A stretch of 64,000 nt of DNA, from positions 42,133 through 106,132 of the forward strand of contig VGIX01000004.1 of the NCBI GenBank assembly GCA_016867725.1. Direction: 5' to 3'. The translations under genes were made by a program, and so were the position numbers. Below are positions 19,775-28,227 of the stretch, piece after piece; the first letter of the stretch is position 1; the number at the start of each line of letters is the position of its first letter. The DNA is from Candidatus Effluviviaceae Genus I sp. (GTDB lineage: Bacteria > Joyebacterota > Joyebacteria > Joyebacterales > Joyebacteraceae). The notes under the pieces are model-generated. The model searched no databases, had not been told where the DNA came from, and was given only the letters and a program-made list of their open reading frames with translations.

Positions 19775-22198
19775 ATGTCGCTCCGCTCGCGCGTGCTTCT
19801 TGCTGTCGTTCTCTTCCTCACGCTGGTGTCTGCGCTTCCGTCCGCCGCGCAGGTCGTCAGCAGCATCGCCGTCGAGGGCAATCGCCTCGTCAGCCGCGAC
19901 AGGATCCTCCTGACGCTCGGGCTCAGGATCGGCGAGGAGCCTACGGCCCAGGCCGTCCGCGAGGGCATCCGCCGCCTCTACGCGCTCGGGGACTTCTCGG
20001 ACATCGTCCTCGAGGGCGAGCGGCTCGATGACGGGACGCTCAGGGTCTTCGTGATCGTTGAGGAGCGGCCGAGGATCTCCGAGGTCGTGGTGCTGGGCAA
20101 CGACAAGGTGTCGGACTCCGACCTCCGCGCCGTGATCGTGCTGAAGGCCGGCTCTCCCTTCGACGAGAGCCGGCTCGAGGACTCGAAGGTGGCCGTGCGC
20201 GGGCTCCTCGAGCGCCGCGGCTTCGGCGCCGGCGCCGTCGAGGCGAAGTCGGTCCCGACGTCGGACAGCACGGTCAGAGTCGTGTTCACGATCAGCGAGG
20301 GGCAGCGCATCACGGTCAAGGAGATCGTGTTCGAGGGGAACGACTCCCTGTCGGCCGGCGAGCTCAAGAAGGTCATGAAGACGAAGGAGGACCGCTGGTG
20401 GCGCACCGACGCCTTCCTTGACACGGCGGTCCTCGAGCAGGACCTTCGCGAGATCGTCGCCCGCTACCGGGCGGCCGGGCACATCGACGCGAAGGTGGCC
20501 GGCTACGACACGAGCCACGACAGCACGGGGCGGCGCGTCACGGTGACCGTGCGCGTGGACGAGGGCGCGCAGTACAGGGTCTCCGCGGTGGAGTGGACCG
20601 GGGCGTCGGACTTCGCAGCCCCGGAACTCGACGGGTTGTCGACCGTGAAGGTCGGCGCGGTGTACGACCCCAAGTCCGTGGCCGAAACGGTCGGAGCGGT
20701 GAGGAGCTGGTACGGGGAGCGCGGGTACATCCGGGCGCGCATCGACACGACCGAGGAGGCCGAATCGGAGGGGACGCTCAGGCTCCGCTTCGCGGTCCGG
20801 GAGAACGAGCCTGCGCACATCGGGCAGATCCACATCACCGGCAACACGCGCACCAAGGAGAAGATCATCCGCCGTGAGCTCACCGTCAAGCCCGGTGACC
20901 TCTACCACACGTCCGACATCATCGCCAGCCAGCGCAGGATCGCGAACCTCGGCTTCTTCGACGACCGCTACCTGAGCGTTCACTTCTCCGACAGCAGGAC
21001 CCCGGGGGATGTGGACCTCACGTTCAACGTCGCCGAGCGGCAGACGGGTCGGGCCGGCGTCGGCATCTCCACCAGTCAGAAGGGCGTCACCGGGTTTCTC
21101 GAGCTCACCGAGGGCAACCTGTTCGGCAACGGGCAGTTCCTCAACCTCAAGTGGGAGTTCGGGAAGAAGACCAACGAGATCGTGCTGGGGTTCACGGAGC
21201 CCTGGTTCCGTGACCGCGACCTCACCGTGGGCTTCGACCTCTACGATCGGGACGACAAGCGGGCCTACAGCGGGTTCAGCGACAGCTTCTACGAGAAGTA
21301 CTTCGCCGACGTCGTCAGCCCGGAGGAGCTGCAGGACATCCTCGACGGCGACGACGACGGCGTCCGCTACTACGTCGTGAAGCGCGAGCGCCGCGGCGGC
21401 GACGTGAGGCTGGGCTGGCCGTTCATGGGATCGCGGAGCACGATGCTCTACGTGACGTACACGCTGGAGCAGGTCCGCCAGGCCGAGTACGTCGACGTCA
21501 CCACGGACGTGAGCGATACGAGCGGCGTCGTGATCGGCACGAGCTCGCGGAAGTACGAGCGCTGGGTCCCGAAGTGGCAGTGGCGGAGCGGGCTCTCCAC
21601 GACGCTGGTCCGCCGCACGACCGACCGGCGGTTCCATCCGAGATTGGGAAGCCACACGCGCCTGCGGGCGGACCTCTTCGGGGGCGCCTTCGGCGGCGAC
21701 GTGGACTACCAGCGGTACGTGGTGGACTCGCGGACGCACGTCCCGGCCTTCTGGGGGACGACCCTCATGGTGCGAGGCCGGGCCGGCATCGTGACGGGCT
21801 ACGGCGATCCCGGCACGGTCCCGGACGACACGAAGTTCGAGCTTGGCGGCGTGGGGGCTGACGGCATCCGTGGGTATCGGGACCTCTCGATCCTCCCGGT
21901 CGGTGAGACCCTCTACGGCGGGCGCACGATGCTCATCGGCTCGTTGGAGCTCAAGTTCCCTCTGACCAAGGAGACGAGCGACCTTCCCATCCGGGGCGTT
22001 CTCTTCATCGACGGCGGCAACACGTGGAAGAGCGTCGAGGAGACGGCGCCGGGGGCCGGGCTCTACTGGGGAGTGGGCGCGGGCGTCCGCGTGGACCTGC
22101 CCATGCTCGGCGGCATCGGCGTTGACATGGGCTACGGCCTCGACGAGATCAAGGGCGGGGACTGGATCGTGCACTTCCAGTTCGGGATGGAGTACTAG
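19775..22198 (+). CDS. bamA: outer-membrane protein assembly factor BamA
   Basis: This Omp85-family protein inserts beta-barrel proteins into the outer membrane. The 807-residue protein has a signal peptide (cleavage near SALPSAAQ, about 26), five consecutive POTRA domains (for example ISSIAVEGNRLVSRDRI-like strands, VVLGNDKVSDSDLRAV, IVFEGNDSLSAGELKKVM, IHITGNTRTKEKIIRREL), and a C-terminal 16-strand barrel. The lid-loop motif is present in GADGIRGYRD (about 700), and the last strand HFQFGMEY ends in an aromatic residue as required for the beta-signal. The ATG at 19775 follows GGAGG by nine bases. A skp gene follows directly, as in many Gram-negative bacteria. Confidence 0.95.
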   Translation: MSLRSRVLLAVVLFLTLVSALPSAAQVVSSIAVEGNRLVSRDRILLTLGLRIGEEPTAQAVREGIRRLYALGDFSDIVLEGERLDDGTLRVFVIVEERPRISEVVVLGNDKVSDSDLRAVIVLKAGSPFDESRLEDSKVAVRGLLERRGFGAGAVEAKSVPTSDSTVRVVFTISEGQRITVKEIVFEGNDSLSAGELKKVMKTKEDRWWRTDAFLDTAVLEQDLREIVARYRAAGHIDAKVAGYDTSHDSTGRRVTVTVRVDEGAQYRVSAVEWTGASDFAAPELDGLSTVKVGAVYDPKSVAETVGAVRSWYGERGYIRARIDTTEEAESEGTLRLRFAVRENEPAHIGQIHITGNTRTKEKIIRRELTVKPGDLYHTSDIIASQRRIANLGFFDDRYLSVHFSDSRTPGDVDLTFNVAERQTGRAGVGISTSQKGVTGFLELTEGNLFGNGQFLNLKWEFGKKTNEIVLGFTEPWFRDRDLTVGFDLYDRDDKRAYSGFSDSFYEKYFADVVSPEELQDILDGDDDGVRYYVVKRERRGGDVRLGWPFMGSRSTMLYVTYTLEQVRQAEYVDVTTDVSDTSGVVIGTSSRKYERWVPKWQWRSGLSTTLVRRTTDRRFHPRLGSHTRLRADLFGGAFGGDVDYQRYVVDSRTHVPAFWGTTLMVRGRAGIVTGYGDPGTVPDDTKFELGGVGADGIRGYRDLSILPVGETLYGGRTMLIGSLELKFPLTKETSDLPIRGVLFIDGGNTWKSVEETAPGAGLYWGVGAGVRVDLPMLGGIGVDMGYGLDEIKGGDWIVHFQFGMEY

Positions 22199-22245
22199 CG
22201 CAGCGGACGCGGCGGACGGGAAGCGGCGCTCTCGCGGAGGGAGAG

Positions 22246-22773
22246 ATGAGGATGCGAGTCGTGGTGGTCCTGGCGGTCCTCGCCGTGGCGGCGCTGGCCG
22301 CGACGGCGGGCGCGGCGGACAAGTTCGGCTACGTCAACTCGGAGCAGATCCGGCTGGGGTACATGGGCGCGAAGGACGTCGACTCCCAGCTCGAGGCGAG
22401 CGTGTCCGACTGGAGGGCCAAGGCCCGCGAGATGGAGAAGGAGATCGACGCTCTCGTGTCGGAGCTCCAGAGTCAGCGGCTGCTTCTCTCCGACGATGCC
22501 GCGCGGGCGAAGGAACAGGCGATCCGGGACAAGCAGGCCGCGTTCGAGCGCTACCTCAACGAGGTCTGGGGCGTGGGCGGGCTCGTCGCGAGGCGCGAGG
22601 CGGAGCTCTGGCAGCCGGTCTTCGACAAGGCGACGGCCATCATCGACGACATCGGCGAGAGCGGCGGCTACGTGATGATCTTCGACGCCTCGCAGATGGG
22701 GATCGTGTACGCGGCCCCGTCGACCGATCTCACGCAGCAGGTCCTGGACAGGCTCAACAGCGGGGCGGAGTAG
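22246..22773 (+). CDS. skp: OmpH/Skp-family periplasmic chaperone
   Basis: A 175-residue periplasmic holdase for unfolded outer-membrane proteins. It has a signal peptide (about 1-23, ending ATAGAADK), the conserved beta strand FGYVNSEQIRLGYMGAKDV, a long coiled-coil arm rich in Glu, Lys and Arg (about 45-110), and the closing segment YVMIFDASQMGIVYAAPSTD that matches the OmpH family end. The ATG is preceded by GGAGGGAG. Position between bamA and lpxD is the standard Skp location. A normal, unremarkable gene. Confidence 0.92.
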   Translation: MRMRVVVVLAVLAVAALAATAGAADKFGYVNSEQIRLGYMGAKDVDSQLEASVSDWRAKAREMEKEIDALVSELQSQRLLLSDDAARAKEQAIRDKQAAFERYLNEVWGVGGLVARREAELWQPVFDKATAIIDDIGESGGYVMIFDASQMGIVYAAPSTDLTQQVLDRLNSGAE

Positions 22774-22797
22774 CGGGACCGCCCTCACCGGAACCTG

Positions 22798-23844
22798 ATG
22801 AACTGGACCCTCGACGAGGTCGCGAAGCGCATAGGCGGGACGGTCGTCGGCGACGGCTCGGTCGAGCTCACCGGCGTCTCCGGGATCAGGGAGGCCCAGC
22901 CCGGGCATCTCACGTTCCTCTCCAATCCGAAGTACGCCAGGTATCTCGAGACGACGCGAGCGTCGGCGGTCATCGTCGACGCCTCGTGTGAGGGGATGGC
23001 GGCGGGCGGGCCGGCGGCCCGCCTCGTGACAGGGAACGCCTACGCCTCCTTCGCGCGGGCCGTGAGGCTCTTCACGGGGGAGGAGTTCCGGCCGCCGGTC
23101 GGCGCGCATCCGGCGGCGCACGTGGCGCCCGGCGCGATGCTCGGGCACGGCGTCGCCGTGGGGCCGCACGCCATCGTGATGGACGGCGCGCGGATCGGCG
23201 AGGGCACGGTGGTCCACGGGGGCGCCTACATCGCGCCGGGGGCCGTGATCGGGCGCGACTGCGTGATTTACCCCAACGTGACGGTGAAGTCCCCGAGCGT
23301 CATCGGCGACCGCGTGATCGTGCACGCCGGGTCCGTCATCGGCTGCGACGGCTTCGGCTTCGCGCGCGAGGGCGGCGAGCAGGTCAAGGTCCCGCAGGTT
23401 GGCAACGTCGTCATCGAGGACGACGTGGAGGTCGGGGCGAACGTCTGCATCGCCCGCGCGACCCTGGGGACCACGCGCGTCGGGCGCGGCACGAAGATCG
23501 ACAACCTGGTGCAGATCGCCCACAACGTCGTCATCGGCGAAGGTTCGATCATCGTGGCGCAGGTCGGCATCTGCGGGAGCGCCGAGATCGGCGACCACGT
23601 CGTGCTGGCGGGGCAGGCGGGCATCGCCGGCCACCTGACCATCGGGGACGGGGCCGTGGTCGGCGCGCAGGCGGGCGTCACGAAGTCCGTGCCGCCCGGG
23701 GAGCGGGTGTCGGGGTATCCGGCGCGCAGGCACGCGCTGTCCAAGCGGTTGAACGCCTGCATCCAGGCGCTGCCGGACCTCCTCAGGAGGGTGCGGGAGG
23801 TCGAGCGGCGGCTCGCCGCTTCGGAGAAGGAGGGGAAGTGCTGA
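22798..23844 (+). CDS. lpxD: UDP-3-O-acylglucosamine N-acyltransferase
   Basis: LpxD adds the amide-linked acyl chain to UDP-3-O-acyl-glucosamine, the third step of lipid A synthesis. The 348-residue protein has the N-terminal uridine-binding domain ([20 protein letters not shown]) and a long left-handed beta-helix of hexapeptide repeats ([80 protein letters not shown]). The catalytic His lies in QIAHNV. The C-terminus is a short helix. The ATG at 22798 has only a weak ribosome-binding site, but no better start is visible. It overlaps lpxC by seven bases. Confidence 0.95.
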   Translation: MNWTLDEVAKRIGGTVVGDGSVELTGVSGIREAQPGHLTFLSNPKYARYLETTRASAVIVDASCEGMAAGGPAARLVTGNAYASFARAVRLFTGEEFRPPVGAHPAAHVAPGAMLGHGVAVGPHAIVMDGARIGEGTVVHGGAYIAPGAVIGRDCVIYPNVTVKSPSVIGDRVIVHAGSVIGCDGFGFAREGGEQVKVPQVGNVVIEDDVEVGANVCIARATLGTTRVGRGTKIDNLVQIAHNVVIGEGSIIVAQVGICGSAEIGDHVVLAGQAGIAGHLTIGDGAVVGAQAGVTKSVPPGERVSGYPARRHALSKRLNACIQALPDLLRRVREVERRLAASEKEGKC

Positions 23845-25154
23845 GGACGTGCCAGCGGACGCTCCGCGGCCCCTGCTCGTACCATGGCGTCGGCCTGCAC
23901 ACCGGACGGGACTCCACCGTCACCTTCAAGCCCGCGCCCCCGGGCTCCGGCATCGTCTTCGTCCGCTCGGACGTGCCTTCCGCGCCGCCCATCCAGGCAT
24001 CGATCCGCAACGTCATGATGCGAGGCGAAACGCCGCGGCGCACGACGCTCTCGTCGGGCGGCGTGCAGGTGTGCACCGTCGAGCACGTCCTGGCCGCGCT
24101 TCTCGGCCTGGGCATCGACAACGTCGTCGTCGAGCTCACGTCCGACGAGCCGGCGGAGCCGACCGACGGGAGCTGCAGGCCCTTCGTGGACATCATCACG
24201 AAGGCCGGCATCGTCGAGCAGGACGCGCCGCTGCAGCACCTCGAGATCGTGGAACCCGTGAGCTACAGCGACGGCGGCGTGTCGCTCTTCGCCGCCCCGC
24301 ACAACGGCTTCCGCGTCAGCTTCACGATCGACTACCCGAACCCGACGATCGGCGCGCAGTACGCGAGCTTCGAGATCGACGAGGAGACCTTCCGCAAGGA
24401 GATCGCGTCGGCCAGGACGTTCGCGCTCCAGGAGGATCTCGAGGGGCTCAAGAGGATCGGGCTCATCCGCGGCGGGAGCCTCGAGAACGCGATCGTCGTC
24501 GGCAGCGAGGGGATCGTCAACAAGGACAAGCTCAGGTTCCGCGACGAGTTCGTCCGGCACAAGGTCCTCGATCTCCTGGGGGACCTCGCGCTCGTGGGCA
24601 TGCCGCTCGTCGGGCACATCTACGCCTCGAAGTCGGGGCACGCGTCCAACGTGCGCTTCGTCGAGCGGATCTGCGACTCGATCCACCAGGGGAAGGCGCG
24701 GTACCGCGAGACGTCGAGATGGGACATCGACGACATCGAGCAGGTCCTGCCGCACCGCTATCCGTTCCTTCTCGTGGACAGGATCCTCGAGCTCGACGAC
24801 CGCCGCGTCGTGGGGATCAAGAACTTCACCGCCGACGAGTGGTTCTTCATGGGGCACTTCCCGGGCCACCCGATCGTGCCGGGCGTTCTCCTCATCGAGG
24901 CGATGGGCCAGGTCGGCGGGTTCCTGCTGCTCTCGAGGGTGCCGGACCGCGAGCGCAAGCTCGTGTACTTCATGGGCATCGACAACGCGCGGTTCCGCCG
25001 GCCGGTCAGGCCGGGCGACACCGTGCGGTTCGAGCTCGAGCTCGTGCGCCTCAGGCGCGGGACGTGCAAGATGCGGGGCGCCGCCTACGTGCGCGGCGAG
25101 CTCGCGGTGGACGGCGAGCTCTGGTCGCAGGTCGTCGACAGGGAGCGGAGATAG
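23838..25154 (+). CDS. lpxC/fabZ: bifunctional UDP-3-O-acyl-GlcNAc deacetylase / (3R)-hydroxyacyl-ACP dehydratase fusion
   Basis: A single 438-residue polypeptide joins two enzymes. Residues 1-290 are LpxC, the committed zinc-dependent deacetylase of lipid A synthesis: [10 protein letters not shown], zinc ligand in [16 protein letters not shown], and [13 protein letters not shown] with the second His/Asp pair. Residues 300-438 are FabZ, the dehydratase of fatty acid synthesis: [18 protein letters not shown] with the catalytic His, and [20 protein letters not shown] with the catalytic Glu. Such fusions are known from Bacteroidetes, Chlorobi and related FCB lineages. They join two branches that compete for hydroxyacyl-ACP. 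Start is GTG 23838, overlapping the lpxD stop. Confidence 0.95.
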   Translation: MLRTCQRTLRGPCSYHGVGLHTGRDSTVTFKPAPPGSGIVFVRSDVPSAPPIQASIRNVMMRGETPRRTTLSSGGVQVCTVEHVLAALLGLGIDNVVVELTSDEPAEPTDGSCRPFVDIITKAGIVEQDAPLQHLEIVEPVSYSDGGVSLFAAPHNGFRVSFTIDYPNPTIGAQYASFEIDEETFRKEIASARTFALQEDLEGLKRIGLIRGGSLENAIVVGSEGIVNKDKLRFRDEFVRHKVLDLLGDLALVGMPLVGHIYASKSGHASNVRFVERICDSIHQGKARYRETSRWDIDDIEQVLPHRYPFLLVDRILELDDRRVVGIKNFTADEWFFMGHFPGHPIVPGVLLIEAMGQVGGFLLLSRVPDRERKLVYFMGIDNARFRRPVRPGDTVRFELELVRLRRGTCKMRGAAYVRGELAVDGELWSQVVDRERR

Positions 25155-25931
25155 GTGAAGACGTCGGTCGACGAGAGGGCCGTCGTGGACCCCGGGGCGC
25201 AGCTCGGGGACGGCGTGACCGTGGGGCCGTTCGCGGTGGTCGGGCCGGGCGTGACCGTCGGGCGCGGTTCGCGCATCGAGTCCTCGGCGCTCATCGAGCG
25301 CGACACGACGATCGGGGACGGGTGCACCGTCGGGCACGGCGCCGTGCTCGGCACCGACCCGCAGGACCTCAAGTACCGCGGGGAGAGGACGTTTCTCACG
25401 GTCGGCGCGGGCACGAGCATCAGGGAGTACGCGACGGTCCACCGCGCGACCGGCGAGGGATCGGCGACGCTCGTCGGCGCCAACGTGCTCGTCATGGCCT
25501 ACGCCCACATCGCGCACAACTGCGTCATCGGCGACTCCGTCGTCATCGCGAACAGCGTGAACCTCGGAGGGCACGTCGTCATCGAGGAGCACGCGATCGT
25601 GGGCGGCATGACGCCGGTCCACCAGTTCGTGCAGATCGGCGCGTACAGCTTCGTCGGCGGGCTCTCGCGCGTCTCGAAGGACGTCCCGCCGTACTTCAAG
25701 GTCGCCGGCGTGCCCATGCGGCCGGTGGACGTCAACACGATCGGGCTTCAGCGCCACGGCTTCTCCGCCGAGGCGAGGGCGCGGATCCGTCGGGTCTACC
25801 GGCTCCTGTATCTCTCGGGGCTCAACACCTCGCAGGCGGTCGCCCGCATCCGCGAGGAGCTTCCCCCGGCGCCCGAGGTGGAGCGCATCCTGGGCTTCAT
25901 CGCGCGGTCCTCGAGGGGCATCGTGAAGTAG
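25155..25931 (+). CDS. lpxA: acyl-ACP--UDP-N-acetylglucosamine O-acyltransferase
   Basis: LpxA transfers a hydroxyacyl chain to UDP-GlcNAc, the first step of lipid A synthesis. The 258-residue protein is a hexapeptide-repeat beta-helix (GDGVTVGPFAVVGPGVTVG, IGDGCTVGHGAVLGTDPQDL) with the catalytic His in YAHIAHNCVIGD and the conserved VNLGGHVVIEEHAIVGGM and VHQFVQIGAYSFVGG strands, then the C-terminal helical domain (NTIGLQRHGFSAEARARIRR). The GTG start is immediately after the lpxC/fabZ stop. Nothing is odd in the catalytic core. Confidence 0.96.
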   Translation: MKTSVDERAVVDPGAQLGDGVTVGPFAVVGPGVTVGRGSRIESSALIERDTTIGDGCTVGHGAVLGTDPQDLKYRGERTFLTVGAGTSIREYATVHRATGEGSATLVGANVLVMAYAHIAHNCVIGDSVVIANSVNLGGHVVIEEHAIVGGMTPVHQFVQIGAYSFVGGLSRVSKDVPPYFKVAGVPMRPVDVNTIGLQRHGFSAEARARIRRVYRLLYLSGLNTSQAVARIREELPPAPEVERILGFIARSSRGIVK

Positions 25932-26015
25932 GCCTCGTCGCCCGCGCCCGCTCGTCTCGCGGCGCGGCCCTGCCTCCGCTCCGTCCCCGAGCATGTTCCG
26001 CGTGGAGGGCGCGCC

Positions 26016-27035
26016 GTGCTCAAGGTCGCCGTCATAGGGGTGGGGCACCTCGGCAGGCACCACGCCCGCGTGCTGTCCGGCCTCGGAGGATGCGAGCTCG
26101 TCGGGGTCCACGACACCGACGGCGCGCGCGCCGAGTCCATCGCGTCCCTGCACGGAACGAGGGTGTTCCCCGACCTGGACGGTCTCGTCGGCGCCGTGGA
26201 CGCGGCGGTCGTCGCGGTCCCCACGAGCGCGCACCACGCGGTGGCGAGCCGGTGTCTCGACGCCGGCGTTCACGTGCTCATCGAGAAACCGATCGCCTCG
26301 ACGCCCGAGGAGGCGCGCGACCTCGTCGCGCTCGCCCGCGCGAGGGGACGCCTCGTTCAGGTGGGGCACGTGGAGCGCTTCAACCCCGCGATCCGCGCCG
26401 CTCTGACCGTCCTCTCGGCCCCGAGGTTCATCGAGGCGCACAGGCTCGGCGTCTTCGCGCCGCGCGGCACCGACGTCGCGGTGGTGCTCGACCTCATGAT
26501 CCACGACATCGATCTCGTCCTCGCGACGGTGCGCTCGGACGTCTCGAGGATCGAGGCCGTGGGCGTGCCGGTGCTGTCGCCCAGCGTGGACATCGCCAAC
26601 GCGAGGCTCACGTTCGCCGACGGGTGCGTCGCCAACGTGACCGCAAGCCGGGTGTCCAGGGACAAGGTCAGGAAGATCCGGTTCTTCCAGCGCGACGCCT
26701 ACGTCTCGGTCGACTGCTCGCGCCCCATGGCCCAGGTGTTCCGCAGAAAGGACGTTCCCCGCGAGACGCTCCTCGCGATCGCGCGCGGCGAGGTCCCGGG
26801 GGGACTTGCGGACATCGTGGACTATCGGGAGCTCCCTCTGGACCAGAGCGAGCCCCTCGCGCTCGAGCTTCGGTCGTTCGCGGACGCCGTGAGCGGCGGG
26901 CGGCGGCCCGAGGTGGACGGCGAGGACGGCCTGAGGGCTCTCGAGGTGGCGTTCGAGATCCTGCGGCAGATCGGCTCTCATCCAGGCCGCGAGGCCGGGG
27001 CACCCGAGGCGGGCGCCGCGTGCCGCCCGGCCTGA
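26016..27035 (+). CDS. Gfo/Idh/MocA-family NAD(P)-dependent sugar oxidoreductase between lpxA and lpxB
   Basis: A 339-residue Rossmann enzyme with the nucleotide-binding GVGHLGRHHARVL and the family signature EKPIASTPEEARDLV, followed by the C-terminal beta-sheet domain (HDIDLVLATVRSDV). Enzymes of this family often sit between lpxA and lpxB. In bacteria that make 2,3-diamino-glucose lipid A, the GnnA member oxidises UDP-GlcNAc and works with the aminotransferase GnnB. No GnnB-like gene is nearby, so I leave the substrate open: either UDP-sugar 3-oxidation with a distant partner or another nucleotide-sugar step. The GTG start follows GTGGAGGG. Confidence 0.85.
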   Translation: MLKVAVIGVGHLGRHHARVLSGLGGCELVGVHDTDGARAESIASLHGTRVFPDLDGLVGAVDAAVVAVPTSAHHAVASRCLDAGVHVLIEKPIASTPEEARDLVALARARGRLVQVGHVERFNPAIRAALTVLSAPRFIEAHRLGVFAPRGTDVAVVLDLMIHDIDLVLATVRSDVSRIEAVGVPVLSPSVDIANARLTFADGCVANVTASRVSRDKVRKIRFFQRDAYVSVDCSRPMAQVFRRKDVPRETLLAIARGEVPGGLADIVDYRELPLDQSEPLALELRSFADAVSGGRRPEVDGEDGLRALEVAFEILRQIGSHPGREAGAPEAGAACRPA

Positions 27036-27052
27036 GCGGGCGGGGTTCTGCG

Positions 27053-28192
27053 ATGATGAGACAGGGTGCCTCGGTCCTTCTCGTCGCCGCGGAGGCGTCG
27101 GCGGACCTGCACGGCGCGAAGGTCGTGCGGAGGCTCAGAGAGCTCGCCCCGGCGGTGTCCGTCTACGGCGTCGGGGGAACTCGCCTGGCCGAGGCCGGAA
27201 TGGAGATCGTCCACGACGCGCGCGACTTCGCCGTCGTGGGGTTCGTCGAGGTGATCAGGCACGTCCCGCGCTTCGCGGCGGCCATGGGCGACCTCGTCCG
27301 CGCGGCCGCCGACAGGTCCACGCCTCTCGCCGTTCTCATCGACTATCCCGGTTTCAATCTGAGGCTCGCGGGGCGACTTCGCGACGCCGGCGTGCGCGTG
27401 CTCTACTACGTGAGCCCGCAGGTGTGGGCATGGGGCGAAGGGCGCGTGCGGCAGATCGCCGAGCGCGTGGACCGCATGGCGGTCGTCTTCGAGTTCGAAC
27501 GCGAGTTCTACCGCCGCCGCGGCGTCGAGGTCGAGTTCGTGGGGCATCCTCTTCTCGAGGAGCCGGGTCTGTGCGCTCCCCGTCGCGCTCCGCGGTCCCC
27601 TGGCTCGCCGCGTCTTCTGGGGCTTCTTCCGGGAAGCAGGAGGCAGGAGATCGAGCGGCACCTGCCGGCGATGCTGGGCGCGGCGGAGATCCTCGCGCGC
27701 GAGGCGCCGGGGCTGTCGCTCGCGTTGGGGCGCGCTCCCGGCGTCGACGCGGAGAGGGTCGAGGCGATGGTGAAGGCGTCCGGGCTCCGCGTGGACGTGG
27801 CGGACCCCGAGCGCGCGTACGACCTCATGCGGCGCGCCGACGCGCTCCTCGTGTCGTCCGGGACGGCGACGCTCGAGGCCGCGTGCGCAGGCGCGCCGAT
27901 GGTCATCGCGTACCGCATGGCGCCGCTGTCCTACGCGATCGCGCGCTCGCTCGTGAGGACGAGGCACATCGGCCTCGTGAACCTCGTTGCGGGCGAGGAG
28001 ATCGTGCCCGAGCTCGTTCAGGGGCAGGTGACGCCCCGCCGCCTCGCCGAGGCCGTCCGTCCGTTCCTCACGGACGACGCTCTGGCCGGACGCGTCTCGG
28101 AGCGTCTGCTCGGCGTGCGGTCGCGGCTCGGGACGCCGGGGGCGAGCGACAGGGTGGCGCGGATGGCGCTCGAGATGCTGCGGGGGGTCTGA
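27053..28192 (+). CDS. lpxB: lipid-A-disaccharide synthase
   Basis: LpxB (family GT19) joins 2,3-diacylglucosamine-1-phosphate to its UDP form, making the lipid A disaccharide. The 379-residue protein has EASADLHGAKVVRRLREL at the start, GVGGTRLAEAGMEIVHDARD, VLIDYPGFNLRLAGRLRD and the diagnostic YYVSPQVWAWGEGRVRQIAE, plus LLPGSRRQEIERHLPAML and SSGTATLEAACAGAPMVIAY in the nucleotide-binding half. Two ATG codons (27053 and 27056) adjoin; I use the first. It sits 17 bases after the oxidoreductase. Confidence 0.95.
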   Translation: MMRQGASVLLVAAEASADLHGAKVVRRLRELAPAVSVYGVGGTRLAEAGMEIVHDARDFAVVGFVEVIRHVPRFAAAMGDLVRAAADRSTPLAVLIDYPGFNLRLAGRLRDAGVRVLYYVSPQVWAWGEGRVRQIAERVDRMAVVFEFEREFYRRRGVEVEFVGHPLLEEPGLCAPRRAPRSPGSPRLLGLLPGSRRQEIERHLPAMLGAAEILAREAPGLSLALGRAPGVDAERVEAMVKASGLRVDVADPERAYDLMRRADALLVSSGTATLEAACAGAPMVIAYRMAPLSYAIARSLVRTRHIGLVNLVAGEEIVPELVQGQVTPRRLAEAVRPFLTDDALAGRVSERLLGVRSRLGTPGASDRVARMALEMLRGV

Positions 28193-28227
28193 GCGTCGGG
28201 AACCGCTGGAAGCGCGGAGGTCGCCAC

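Noticed and set aside
26016..27035. Assigning the oxidoreductase as GnnA of diamino-lipid A synthesis
   Set aside because: No GnnB aminotransferase lies nearby and the Gfo/Idh family is too broad, so only the family is given.
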